Part shown: positions 42,163-51,789 of the stretch, one piece after another
How the letters are laid out: every line of letters begins with the position of its first letter
Numbering within the stretch: position 1 is the first letter of the stretch
Assembly: GCA_963698405.1 (NCBI GenBank)
Contig: CAVOQT010000010.1
Span: forward strand, 124,001-188,000
DNA: 64,000 nt
From: SHZI01 sp963698405
GTDB taxonomy: Bacteria; Pseudomonadota; Gammaproteobacteria; Steroidobacterales; GCA-2729495
Reading direction: 5' to 3'
Position numbers and translations under genes: made by a program
The notes under the pieces: model-generated
Databases searched by the model: none
Seen by the model: the letters and a program-made list of their open reading frames with translations, nothing else
What the model was told of the DNA's origin: nothing

Positions 42163-44982
42163 TCAGGCTGCCTTTACGCCGTCATCTGCAGCCGCCGCTT
42201 CTTCTTGCATCTCAAGCGGCAGTCGGATGATGAAGGTGGTGCCGACACCTGGAGTGGAGTCGACCTTGATGGTGCCACCGTGCTTGTCGACGATGACGTT
42301 GTGGGTGATGGCGAGTCCCTGACCGGTACCCTTGCCGACTGCCTTGGTGGTGAAGAAGGGGTCGAAGATGCGTGCGGCCACTTCCGGCGTCATGCCGCAG
42401 CCGGTATCACTGATGCGGATCTCGGCACAGTCGCCGTCCTTGCGGGTGCTGAGGGTGATGGTGCCCTGGCCATTGCCGCCATCGCCGACCACATCGCCGA
42501 TGGCGTGCGCGGCATTGACGATCATGTTGAGGATCACCTGGTTGAAGTCACCGGGCATGACCGGGACGGCAGGCAGGTTGGTGTCGAAGTCGGTCTTGAG
42601 CTCGGCGACATATTTCCACTCGTTGGAGGCGACGGTGGCGGTACTGGCCATGGCCCGGTTGATGTCGAGCGGGGTGCGTTCAGTGGCCGGATGCGAGAAC
42701 TCTTTCATGGCGCGCACGATGCCGGCGACACGGCCGACGCCATCGAGTGACTGATTGATGGCGGTCGGTATCTCGGTGAGCAGGTAATCGGCATCTACAG
42801 CCTCAAGCGCCTTGCTGATATCAGTCGACAGGATGCTGCCGTCAGCGGCGTTATCCCGGAGCTCTTTCAATTGTCCGATCAGGGCGCTGATCTCTTTGAA
42901 TGAATCCTTGAGGAAGCGGATGTTGTCGCCCACATATTGCGTTGGCGTGTTGATCTCGTGGGCGATGCCGGCCGCAAGCTGGCCGACTGCTTCCAGCTTC
43001 TGGCCGCGCAGCAACTGCTGCTCCATGTTCAGCCGCTCGGAGATGTCGCGCTTGACCACCACGAAGGCGCTGGTGGCCCCTCTCTCGTCGCGGATCAGCG
43101 ATACGCTGACATCCTCGATGAAAGTCTGGCCCTGGCTATTCCGGCTCTTCAATACGCCGTTCCAGGGCTGGCCCTTCAGGATGAACCCAAGCATGGCCTG
43201 CAATTCCACGCCATCCTTTTCGAACTGACGAAAGGCATCAGCACGCTTGCCGATAACTTCGGCCAGCTTGCAGCTGTTGACACGTTCATAGGCCGGGTTG
43301 ACGTAGATGATCTCGCCCGACAGATTGAGGATCTCGATGCACTCGGCGGCAGACTCGACGGCCGCGACAAGATGCAGCATGCGTGTTTCGCTTGCCTTGC
43401 GTGCGCTGATATCGCGGATGATGGAGCTGTAGAACTGCTCACCGTCTACGGTGAATCCGCTGAGCATGAATTCGATCGGGAAAATTTCACCGTTCTTGCG
43501 CTGAGCTTTCAGCTCCCGAACCCGGTTGAGTACCCCGGTGTCTATGCCACCTGGCTGGCCCTGTGCCCAGTATTCTGCATGTGCCGCCCGGCGGGCATCC
43601 GGTATCAGGATGCTGACCGGTTGACCCAGTGCTTCCTGTTCAGAGTAGCCAAAGATTTTTTCTGCTGCCGGATTGAAGCTGATGATGCGCTTCTGTATGT
43701 CGGCCACCACGTGTGCGTCCAGCATGGTCTTGATGACGGCCCTTTGCTGTGCCTCGCTGCTGCTGAGGGTGTGTACCAGTCTCTGGAAGGAACGGGCCAG
43801 TGTGCCGATCTCGTCCTTGCGTGTGGTGGGCAGGGCGCCGAGTGCTTGCCCCGGCGCATAGGCGCTCACTACTTTGCCCATGCCTAGCAGTGGGCGTACC
43901 ACCTGGCTAGTGGTGAAAAAGGCGATCGGCAATGTCAGTGCCACGGCCAGTGCAAACACACCGAGCACCTCGGTCATGCTGGGCGTCGCGGCACTCGCAA
44001 CCAGTGCATAGGGCGTGGCCAGGGCTATCCGCAGAAACCGGTCTGGTTGTCCGGGCTGCAGCGGGATGCTCGTGCTGGCGAGTATCTGTTGTTCGCCGCT
44101 GGCATTGGCCACAATCAGCGTTTCAGCTGTGCCTGTATCCGGTATCACCGCGAGCTCCAGTGTCGGGAAGTCGACGCTGAGCGGCTTGGGCTGAGTGCTT
44201 TGTGGGCGCAGCAGCTGATTACCCTGGGCGTCGCTGAGGTACAGATCGACCTGCCGGTCAGCATCCCGTATCAGTGACTCACGCATGAGGCGGAGGTCGG
44301 CTTCAATCAGGATGATCCCGAACAAGCGGCCGTCGGAGGCATAGACCGGTGTCGTTGTGTGAATCAAGGTCATCAGCGCGGACTCACCCGGGTTGGGGCC
44401 AAGCCCGATCCAGGGATCCGAGAGCCAGGTCTGCCCTTCCTGCAGACTGATGCCGGTTTTGAAAGCCGGAAGATTGCCCAGATCCCGCAAGCCGTCATTC
44501 GGGACGAGGACTGGATGTCCATCGTCGTCGTGCATGCGGAGCAGTTCCTGCCCGCTGGCAGCAATGAGACTGACCTGGTGATAGGCACTACGGGCGCGCA
44601 CGATGCTGGAGAGCACCTGTGCCAGCCGGTTGCGGCAGATCTGTGACTGCTCGTCACTGCTGAAGGTCGTGATGCCCGCACATGCCGCACTGCTCATCTC
44701 GGTGGTTGCTGGCAGATGCGATATGAGCAGTGTGTCCCGGCGCATGCTGTCGATGAATTGTGCAAACAATCGGCTGGTGGTGACGGCTTCGCTGGCCAGC
44801 AGGGAGCGATGGGAATTCAGTAGCGCGCTGGAGGTGCCGTGGTAGACGAGCGCACCCGCCAGCGCGACCGTAAATATGATCAGCAGCGCCGCCACGAGCA
44901 TGGCTTTGGTACGGATGCTGACGCCATGCTGCGTGGACTCGGCGGCGCCTGCGAAGCCGGGCATGTTGGCGATATCACTCAT
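42163..44982 (-). CDS. Membrane sensor histidine kinase (HK2, 939 aa)
   Basis: Intact member of three tandem kinases. Membrane helices near residues 26-47 and 345-368 flank a periplasmic dCache-like sensor with Cys residues. HAMP follows, then PAS 1 (TMLDAHVVADIQKRIISFNP, with RKNGEIFPIEFMLSGF) and PAS 2 (IEILNLSGEIIYVNPAYERV). The kinase core has the phosphoacceptor His near residue 675 (GQLAAGIAHEINTP), N-box NMIVNAAHA, G1 DTGCGM and G2 GKGTGQGLA. No receiver domain is attached, so phosphate should go to the separate regulators encoded downstream. Ten bases separate it from HK3. Confidence 0.93.
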   Translation of the reverse strand: MSDIANMPGFAGAAESTQHGVSIRTKAMLVAALLIIFTVALAGALVYHGTSSALLNSHRSLLASEAVTTSRLFAQFIDSMRRDTLLISHLPATTEMSSAACAGITTFSSDEQSQICRNRLAQVLSSIVRARSAYHQVSLIAASGQELLRMHDDDGHPVLVPNDGLRDLGNLPAFKTGISLQEGQTWLSDPWIGLGPNPGESALMTLIHTTTPVYASDGRLFGIILIEADLRLMRESLIRDADRQVDLYLSDAQGNQLLRPQSTQPKPLSVDFPTLELAVIPDTGTAETLIVANASGEQQILASTSIPLQPGQPDRFLRIALATPYALVASAATPSMTEVLGVFALAVALTLPIAFFTTSQVVRPLLGMGKVVSAYAPGQALGALPTTRKDEIGTLARSFQRLVHTLSSSEAQQRAVIKTMLDAHVVADIQKRIISFNPAAEKIFGYSEQEALGQPVSILIPDARRAAHAEYWAQGQPGGIDTGVLNRVRELKAQRKNGEIFPIEFMLSGFTVDGEQFYSSIIRDISARKASETRMLHLVAAVESAAECIEILNLSGEIIYVNPAYERVNSCKLAEVIGKRADAFRQFEKDGVELQAMLGFILKGQPWNGVLKSRNSQGQTFIEDVSVSLIRDERGATSAFVVVKRDISERLNMEQQLLRGQKLEAVGQLAAGIAHEINTPTQYVGDNIRFLKDSFKEISALIGQLKELRDNAADGSILSTDISKALEAVDADYLLTEIPTAINQSLDGVGRVAGIVRAMKEFSHPATERTPLDINRAMASTATVASNEWKYVAELKTDFDTNLPAVPVMPGDFNQVILNMIVNAAHAIGDVVGDGGNGQGTITLSTRKDGDCAEIRISDTGCGMTPEVAARIFDPFFTTKAVGKGTGQGLAITHNVIVDKHGGTIKVDSTPGVGTTFIIRLPLEMQEEAAAADDGVKAA
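42216..42729 (-). repeat. Near-identical kinase-core tract, copy 1
   Basis: 514 bases inside HK2 that match 45052-45565 inside HK3 with only two base differences seen (near 42339 and 42600). Similarity drops at both ends. This is the pattern of recent gene conversion. Confidence 0.9.
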
Positions 44983-44992
44983 GCGGTGCTCC

Positions 44993-47396
44993 TCAGGCTA
45001 CCTTCATGTGGTCATCAGCGCCGTCATCCACTGCCTCAGCCTGTACTGCGAGCGGCAGTCGGATGATGAAGGTGGTGCCGACACCTGGAGTGGAGTCGAC
45101 CTTGATGGTGCCACCGTGCTTGTCGACGATGACGTTGTGGGTGATGGCGAGTCCCTGACCGGTGCCCTTGCCGACTGCCTTGGTGGTGAAGAAGGGGTCG
45201 AAGATGCGTGCGGCCACTTCCGGCGTCATGCCGCAGCCGGTATCACTGATGCGGATCTCGGCACAGTCGCCGTCCTTGCGGGTGCTGAGGGTGATGGTGC
45301 CCTGGCCATTGCCGCCATCGCCGACCACATCGCCGATGGCGTGCGCGGCATTGACGATCATGTTGAGGATCACCTGGTTGAAGTCACCGGGCATGACCGG
45401 GACGGCAGGCAGGTTGGTGTCGAAGTCGGTCTTGAGTTCGGCGACATATTTCCACTCGTTGGAGGCGACGGTGGCGGTACTGGCCATGGCCCGGTTGATG
45501 TCGAGCGGGGTGCGTTCAGTGGCCGGATGCGAGAACTCTTTCATGGCGCGCACGATGCCGGCGACGCGCCCGACGCCCTCAAGTGACTGCTCCACAGCCC
45601 TTGGGATCTCGGTCAGCAGGTAGTCGGCATCGGCAGCCTCAAGCGCCTGGCTGATGTCGGCCGGGAGGATCTTTTGCTCTGCAGTCGTGTCTTCGAGGGT
45701 CTTGAGCTTCTTTATCAGTCCGAACAGATCCTTGAAGGAGTCCTGGAGAAAGCGGATGTTGTCGCTGACGAACTGGATTGGCGTGTTGATCTCGTGGGCG
45801 ATGCCGGCCGCAAGCTGGCCGACAGCCTCCAGCTTCTGGCCGCGCAGCAACTGCTGCTCCATCTCCAGCTTCTCGGAGATGTCACGCCAGGTGGTGACGT
45901 AGTGCGTGAGTTCACCATCCGGTTTACGTAGCGGGGTTACGAGCAGCTCTTCATGCAGCCGACGCCCGTCGGGCAGTTCACTGACGACTGTCCCGCTCCA
46001 TGTTCTTCCGGACTCCAGAAACGTATCGACAATCCTTGCTTCTTCGTTGTGCTCGCTAATGTTTTTCTGCAGTGACAGGATGGTCTTGCCGAACATTGCC
46101 TCTCGCGGCAGCGACATGCGCTTTTCCCATGCCTTGTTGACATATCTGATGGGCCCTTTCGCAGCGGTGATGCACACGGCTTCACTGGCGTTTTCTACCG
46201 CCGCACCGAGCAGCTGCAATTCGGACTCTGCCGCCCGCTTTGCAGTCAGGTCGCGGACGATTGCGCTGAAATAGATGCCGCGACTGGTAACCAGGCCGCT
46301 GGTCACGACCTCCACCGGGAAGCGTCCTGCCATCCTTGTGCTGGCCGGCATTCTCATACTGTCGCGCCTGCGCCACCATGCCGCCGGGCTGGTTGATGGC
46401 GGCGCGCATGGCTTCAGTGTTGTTTGCAGCGTGGTGCTCGGGTGCGACGAGTATCGTCACCGGCTGGCCACGAGCCTCGGCCAGCGTATAGCCGAACAGT
46501 TTTTCTGCTGCCGGATTCATGCTCTGGATCAATCCGGTGCTGTCAGCCGTGACGTGTCCATCCAGCATGCTGTCGATGACTGCCCGGCTGCGCTCCTCGC
46601 TCTCCTCCATGGCCAGGATCGCCCCGGACAGGCGTGCATCCACCATGCTGCCGATCCACAACATGCAGACGATTACTGACACCAGAATGACGATCACCGG
46701 CAGAGCATCCGGGTGCATCACTGCGGTGTATTCGCCCAGCTTCTGGGTGGTGAAGAAAGTGGTGGCACCCATGGCAGAGAAGTGGTTGCCAATGGTGCTG
46801 AAGGTCAGCAAGGCGGCGCCCAGCAATTTGCGCAGCAGGGAATGGGTTGCCGTACCAGCCAGACCGAAATAGGCGTAGAAGCCGACCATCATGCCTGCAT
46901 AGCCGATCAGCAACGGGATCGTGATCGTGCCGACGTTGATGGCCAGGGTTGTGTTGAGGCCGAGCGAAAACAACGTCGCATAGTGCATGCAGCTCAGTCC
47001 GATCGAGCCCAGCAGTGCGGCGAGATGCAGCCGCCACCAGACAACTTGCTTGACGCCGACCAGATGAATCATGGCAGAGAAGAACAGGATGCCGGGCAGC
47101 GGTGCCAGTACCACGCTGGTGGCATCGAGGCGGGCTGTGATCGGCATGGTCAGGCCGAAGGTTGCGCTGTACAGCATGGCGCAGACGCCGATGGCCATGG
47201 ATGCCGCGCCTGCGAGGATCCAGGAATTACGCGCTTCGGCAGTGCGTGCAGCGGCTACCCGCTCCATGGTGGGCAATAGCGACAGTGCCGCCAGCAAGCC
47301 GATACTGGTGGCAAGCCAGCCGATGGTGTTTTCGTAGACAGGGACCGCTTCAATGCCCGCTGCGGTGCCAAAGGTGATTAGCTGGCTGAGATCCAT
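44993..47396 (-). pseudogene. MHYT-domain sensor histidine kinase (HK3), one frameshift
   Basis: About 800 residues when repaired. The N-terminus (about 230 residues, seven spans) resembles the MHYT sensor domain. Its signature triplets are degenerate (CAMLYS, SCMHYA, GNHFSAMGA), with only one full MHY. Two PAS domains follow (MLDGHVTADSTGLIQSMNPA; ENASEAVCITAAKGPIRYVN), then the kinase core with GQLAAGIAHEINTP. A one-base insertion near 46335 (AGGACGC) breaks the frame inside the first PAS. The ATG at 47396 is supported by GGAAGG upstream; it is the first gene of the six-gene operon. MHYT proteins are proposed to sense oxygen, CO or NO through copper. Confidence 0.82.
45052..45565 (-). repeat. 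Near-identical kinase-core tract, copy 2
   Basis: Partner of the tract at 42216-42729, 2836 bases away, in the ATPase half of HK3. HK1 carries a more diverged third copy beginning near 39434. Confidence 0.9.
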
Positions 47397-47627
47397 TTTC
47401 TGACGCTTTCCTTCCTGCACATGCCAGTGCTGGCGCCAGGTTCGCGCCAGCTACCCCCGGATATTTCCGGGGATGCTGCAAGTATCAGCACTGGACAGCA
47501 TTAAGTAATGCGCCAGTTCACAAATCAGGAGGGGTGTCGTGTCAGAAATGGAAAAATGCGGGATATGGCCGAGAGATGCCTTTATGGCGGGCCTGCGAAG
47601 GTGGTCCGGATGGCCTTGTGCTGTGCG

Positions 47628-47843
47628 TCAGACGACGTAGTCGTCGAAGTCCTCAAGGGCTTCACGCAGCAGCCGGCTTTCGCGGGCTTGTTCGATCTTG
47701 CGTGCGGCATCCAGGTGGAAGCCCGGTCGTACAGCGGCCCCGCTCGGACCGCTGTTGAAATCGCTGCCGGTGTCTTCGGCCTCGACTGCTTCTTCCGGAC
47801 TTTCCCAGCCCAGTTCGGGTGATTCTGCTTCGCGCTTGCTCAT
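47628..47843 (-). CDS. Small acidic protein, PA3496-like
   Basis: 71 residues from the ATG at 47843. Acidic and disordered first half (SPELGWESPEEAVEAEDTGS), then a conserved-looking C-terminal helix: DAARKIEQARESRLLREALE followed by DFDDYV. The ending resembles the RKIExxxExRRLRxxLxDYD pattern of the PA3496 family, described as putative envelope integrity proteins. The family link is by eye only. The 231 bases between its stop and HK3's start (47397-47627) show no other feature. Confidence 0.6.
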   Translation of the reverse strand: MSKREAESPELGWESPEEAVEAEDTGSDFNSGPSGAAVRPGFHLDAARKIEQARESRLLREALEDFDDYVV

Positions 47844-47928
47844 CTTGCAGGGTCCTGTCTCAGGGTTGCTGGCCCGTTTCGGGGCGAACAATATTTCAAA
47901 TCCTGTTGAAGTCAAGAGAGCGTCGGGT

Positions 47929-49062
47929 TTAGCGCTTCAGTCGCATGGCAACGGGGATGAAAATCGCCAGGGCCAGCAGGCAGCAGGCGATGGCCAGGGT
48001 GTTGGCCGGTCCGTAACCAGCGCCGGGGGTCAGCATCGGGCCGGCGATCACCGGGCCGAGGAAGAAGCCGCCGATCTGCGCCGTGGGAATCAGCAGACTG
48101 ACCCGACCGGTGGTGTCGCTCAGTGCGATGGTGCCCATGATGTAGGGTCCGTTGAGGTTCCAGAAAATCTGGAATACGACAGCGGTGAGCAGGAACTGCA
48201 TGAAGCTCATTTCACCCTGCAGGAGGAAGATCATCGTCGCTTGTACGAGCAGTGCGACGGTGACCGGAATGATGCGTCCGATACGGTCGGCCAGCCATGA
48301 AGCGGTGAGTGCACCGACGGTGGCCACGCCAGTCGAGATACCCAATGCGACACCGACCTGGCTGGCTTCGATGCCGGCCGAAGTACCGATCAGTTTGATG
48401 AAAGCCCAGATGGCACCGAGGCCGGTACACCAGATCAGCATCACGGCCAGCGCGATGAAAGCCGGCACGGCAGAACCACGTGCCTCGCCACCGGCACCAT
48501 GATGCCCGGCGGCACCGGTCGGTTCGGGGATCCAGCCGACGGTGAGCAGGGTCAGTCCGGCCAGCCCGGCCAGCGGTAACAGGACGCCGCTGACACCGGC
48601 ATCGTGGGGCATCGGCAACAGCAGGAAGCACAACACGCCCAGCACGACCTGTGCGGCGATCAGGAAGGCGAAATTGCGATCCTTCTGCGCGGTGCTGCTG
48701 ACGATGGCGATGGCGAGCGCAAAGGCGGGGCCTTCACCGAAGAAGCCCACCGCGAAGCGCAGCGCGGCCAGTGTGCCTACCGATGCGAGATAGCTTGAGG
48801 CTACGTTGCCGGCGATCACGACGAGGATCGCGACGATGGCGGCCGTGCGCCATTTAACGCGCGGCATCCAGAAGGCTGCCGCCACCGGTCCCAGTGCAGT
48901 GCCCAGCGCCTCGGCAGCGAAAATCTGCCCGGCGACACCCGGCTCGATGCCAAGTCCGGCGACCAGCGCTTCGGTGATGATCGGTCCGGCCATGATGGCG
49001 AATACGCCGATGCAGCCCAGCAGCAGGGCTGCAACAAGAGCGGTTGGTTTATCGGCTGACAT
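47929..49062 (-). CDS. MFS transporter (377 aa)
   Basis: Twelve-span permease of the major facilitator superfamily; a central Gly/His-rich cytoplasmic loop (GAAGHHGAGGEARGSA) divides the halves. ALGTALGPVAAAFWMPRVKW and SWLADRIGRIIPVTVALLVQ correspond to the conserved MFS loop motifs. The start at 49062 is supported by GGGGGAG nine bases upstream, and longer starts run into the REP region. Substrate unknown. Confidence 0.85.
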   Translation of the reverse strand: MSADKPTALVAALLLGCIGVFAIMAGPIITEALVAGLGIEPGVAGQIFAAEALGTALGPVAAAFWMPRVKWRTAAIVAILVVIAGNVASSYLASVGTLAALRFAVGFFGEGPAFALAIAIVSSTAQKDRNFAFLIAAQVVLGVLCFLLLPMPHDAGVSGVLLPLAGLAGLTLLTVGWIPEPTGAAGHHGAGGEARGSAVPAFIALAVMLIWCTGLGAIWAFIKLIGTSAGIEASQVGVALGISTGVATVGALTASWLADRIGRIIPVTVALLVQATMIFLLQGEMSFMQFLLTAVVFQIFWNLNGPYIMGTIALSDTTGRVSLLIPTAQIGGFFLGPVIAGPMLTPGAGYGPANTLAIACCLLALAIFIPVAMRLKR

Positions 49063-49117
49063 GTCTTTGTTCTCCCCCAGCGTACAGCGGCCGCTACTGT
49101 AACCCGGCAGGAGCGGC

Positions 49118-49234
49118 GTAGGAGTGCCTTCAGGCGCGATTCTTGATTCTGGCAAGAAAGAAATCGCGGCCGGTAGGAGCGGCTTCAGCCGCGATCCGGG
49201 TCGCGACGTTGATCGCGGCTGAAGCCGCTCCTAC
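49118..49234. repeat. REP-type cluster of three elements
   Basis: One decayed copy (49118-49139) and two good inverted copies of GTAGGAGCGGCTTCAGCCGC (49173-49196 and 49211-49234) upstream of the MFS gene. The last ends at the stop codon of the chelatase-like gene. Confidence 0.88.
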
Positions 49235-50697
49235 GGTCGCGCCTGCTTGGTGAGCACCGTATCGAGGGCCTGGACAAAGGCCGCGATGATCGGTTTGTTG
49301 TAGGCGCCGACCGGCACGCCGTTATAGATCAGATGCGTGCCATCGATGATGTACTCGCGGACGTAAGGGACGGTCCAGTCCGGATAGTCCACCTGCTGGT
49401 AGCGGTCGAAGCCGGGGATGTCCTCGAAGTTGAACATCGCATGTGAAAACAGCGTGTCGGTATTTTCGGCGAAAAACTCGATGGGAACATTGATGACGTA
49501 ATCGAAGTCGTCGCGAATACCGTCCTTGAATGCCTTGTTGGTGGACAGGTAGCGGCCCTCCGGATCGTTGATCGGGTCGGCGAAGTGATCCTGGCCAAGC
49601 ACGACTTCCCGGCGGCTGAAGTCATAGCTGTCGAGCAGGGTCTGGAGGTCCTGCAAGGTGGTGTCGCGATAGGCGGGAGCCAGCTGAATCCATGCCTCGT
49701 TCGGCACCCGATCCCAGGCCATGCCGTGAATCGACATCACGACCTTTACCGCTGAGCCCTTGGGGACTTGATCCAGACGGTCGCGCAGCATGTTTACCCA
49801 GGTCTGGCGCAGCACCGGGAAATCACCCAGCTGCGGCTGGATGATGACCTTGATCGCCTGGTGTCCATGCTGCTCCTGCCATTCGTGGATGTAGTGCATG
49901 GCGTGGCGGATGCTGCCGTTGAATTCCTCGTGGTGCGAATAGATCGGTGCAGGCGCCGCCAGGATCACCGTGTCCACGCCGGTATCCAGCAGTTCGTGCA
50001 TGGCCTGACGGGCCAGGCCGAAATTGTCGGCGGTCACCCAGCGCCACTCGATCGGGCCGTAACGGACCTGGATGTCCTGCATGGCTGGTTCGACGATCGC
50101 GCGCATGCCGGCTTCGTGCGGGATCTTGTGTCCCTTGATGCCGATGCCATGGTAGTAGGTGAGCGCCTTGGTCGCGAGTTTGGCTGACACCGTGGGCATG
50201 CCTTCCAGGCGCGTGTTGAGCAGGAAATAGCCGTGATCCAGATGCCGGCGCGCGCTGGGCGGTACCCATTCGATCTCACCGGTATGCAGCTTGGCGACAT
50301 AGGGCAGCCCGTCCAGATCGGTATCGCGACCCCAGGCATCGACCAGCCGTTCGGGCTTGAACTGCTCAAACTCATAGGGCCGTGCGGGATCGAGCAGCAG
50401 TACGCCGTGGTCGGCGAGCCACGAGATATTGATCGGCCAGGGAATGTACTGCTTCGCTTTCTGTGCCAGCAGGAAGTAATCCTCGATCCGGTAGTCCTCC
50501 GGCATGATCAGGCTGGAGACGAAGATCCCCACCCGGCCTTCCGGTGTGGTGTCCTGCTGCAAGTAGTAGTCGTAATAATTCGGCGCGACCAGCTGTGCTG
50601 GCGTGCGGTTCATGTATTGGTAGCTGGCGTAGCCGCCGATACCGGTGAGTGCGGCGAGGCTGGCCAGCCCGATCAGCAGTTTCTTTGGCAGACGCAT
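49231..50697 (-). CDS. Membrane-anchored protein with chelatase-like region, unknown function
   Basis: 488 residues from the ATG at 50697 (GGGAG six bases upstream). One N-terminal helix (KKLLIGLASLAALTGIGGYA) would anchor a large periplasmic domain. The central and C-terminal parts recall class II chelatases such as ferrochelatase: GVDTVILAAPAPIYSHHEEF, VMSIHGMAWDRVPNEAWIQL and YDFSRREVVLGQDHFADP, where an SxHG motif and a late acidic/His pair are metal-site features in that fold. The N-terminal third (LPYVAKLHTGEIEWVPPSAR) is unlike known chelatases. I cannot assign a reaction. Confidence 0.65.
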   Translation of the reverse strand: MRLPKKLLIGLASLAALTGIGGYASYQYMNRTPAQLVAPNYYDYYLQQDTTPEGRVGIFVSSLIMPEDYRIEDYFLLAQKAKQYIPWPINISWLADHGVLLLDPARPYEFEQFKPERLVDAWGRDTDLDGLPYVAKLHTGEIEWVPPSARRHLDHGYFLLNTRLEGMPTVSAKLATKALTYYHGIGIKGHKIPHEAGMRAIVEPAMQDIQVRYGPIEWRWVTADNFGLARQAMHELLDTGVDTVILAAPAPIYSHHEEFNGSIRHAMHYIHEWQEQHGHQAIKVIIQPQLGDFPVLRQTWVNMLRDRLDQVPKGSAVKVVMSIHGMAWDRVPNEAWIQLAPAYRDTTLQDLQTLLDSYDFSRREVVLGQDHFADPINDPEGRYLSTNKAFKDGIRDDFDYVINVPIEFFAENTDTLFSHAMFNFEDIPGFDRYQQVDYPDWTVPYVREYIIDGTHLIYNGVPVGAYNKPIIAAFVQALDTVLTKQARP

Positions 50698-50729
50698 GAG
50701 CAGCTCCCGCAAGCGGTGTGCTGAAGATC

Positions 50730-51752
50730 CTACAGGAATGGCGCGATCCGGTTGGCCACCAGCTGGATACTGGCTTCGGGGGCACCGTACAGGCGCAGCG
50801 CGAGGTCGGTGATGCCAGCGTTGCGAAACGCCAGCAGGCGCGGCAGCAGCCGATCGATATCAGCATGGTCGCCGACCAGCGTGAGGCCATCGGCCAGTGC
50901 ATCCATGATCCGGCGGGGCACTGCGGGCGAGGGGTCGGCACCTTGCGCATAGGCCGCTGCCAGTGAAGGCAGCGCACGCTCAATGAGATCGCAGTCTGCC
51001 GTATCGATATATGGTGCGAGTCGCGAGCGCTGCCAGAGACCGCGTACCCACAGTTTGCGGCGCGCTTCGGCATAGGCGACTTCGCGATCGGCATGCACAT
51101 GCCAGGCGAGCAGGTTGCAGATGCGGTAATCGGCAACCGGGCGGCCGGCGTCGGCCAGTCCGGAGTGCAGGGTGTCGAGTGTGGCGGGAAGCTGTGACAG
51201 GCTGATATCGCTGAGCATCACGCCATCGGCGCTGCGTGCCGCCAGGGTCAGCATCTGTGGACCGTTGGAAGCCAGCCAGATGTGCGGCGCTTTGCTGCCA
51301 GTCCATGGTGGCTGGTAGTCGTGCACCTGGAACACCTGGCCGGCAAAGCTGAAGGCTTCGCCGGTCGATGTGCGATGCAGGAACTCCAGACATTCTGCGA
51401 CGCCGCTGAGCATCTGCGGATGCGTCGCGCGCCGGTCGGGCTTGAGGCCCATGCCGATCAGTGTGCCGCCACCACCGCCAAGCACCAGATTGGCGCGACC
51501 GTGACTCAGTTCGTGCAGCGTCAGCAGCGAGTTCGCGATCTTGAGCGGATGCAGTTCGAAGGGGCTGATGGCGACCGGCCCCATGCGGATCGTGTGCGAT
51601 GCGCAGGCCAGCTTCGAAAAAGCCAGAAACGGATCGCGTGCCGAGAGCATGTTCGGCAGCCACACCGAATCGAAGTGCAGCCGTTCTGCGCTAAGCCCCA
51701 GATCGCGCAGGCGATCCGGGGTGTCCGGCTCGAAGATGAAGTGGATGCGCAT
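50730..51752 (-). CDS. LLM-class flavin-dependent oxidoreductase
   Basis: 340 residues from the ATG at 51752. Luciferase-like monooxygenase/F420-type TIM barrel: MRIHFIFEPDTPDRLRDLGL start, SFELHPLKIANSLLTLHELS helix-strand typical of the family, Gly-rich LVLGGGGGTLIGMG, and APHIWLASNGPQMLTLAARS. It may use FMNH2 or F420; the sequence does not decide. The 75 bases upstream of the ATG are also open but overlap the paralogue upstream. Cotranscribed with a paralogous LLM gene. Confidence 0.85.
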   Translation of the reverse strand: MRIHFIFEPDTPDRLRDLGLSAERLHFDSVWLPNMLSARDPFLAFSKLACASHTIRMGPVAISPFELHPLKIANSLLTLHELSHGRANLVLGGGGGTLIGMGLKPDRRATHPQMLSGVAECLEFLHRTSTGEAFSFAGQVFQVHDYQPPWTGSKAPHIWLASNGPQMLTLAARSADGVMLSDISLSQLPATLDTLHSGLADAGRPVADYRICNLLAWHVHADREVAYAEARRKLWVRGLWQRSRLAPYIDTADCDLIERALPSLAAAYAQGADPSPAVPRRIMDALADGLTLVGDHADIDRLLPRLLAFRNAGITDLALRLYGAPEASIQLVANRIAPFL

Positions 51753-51789
51753 CAGCGTGATGATTGCGCTGTGCGCATCCCCGGCTTGT

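Noticed and set aside
49118..49234. CRISPR-like series of short repeats
   Set aside because: The units are inverted palindromes with unequal short spacers and occur at scattered intergenic sites, typical of REP elements. No cas genes are present.
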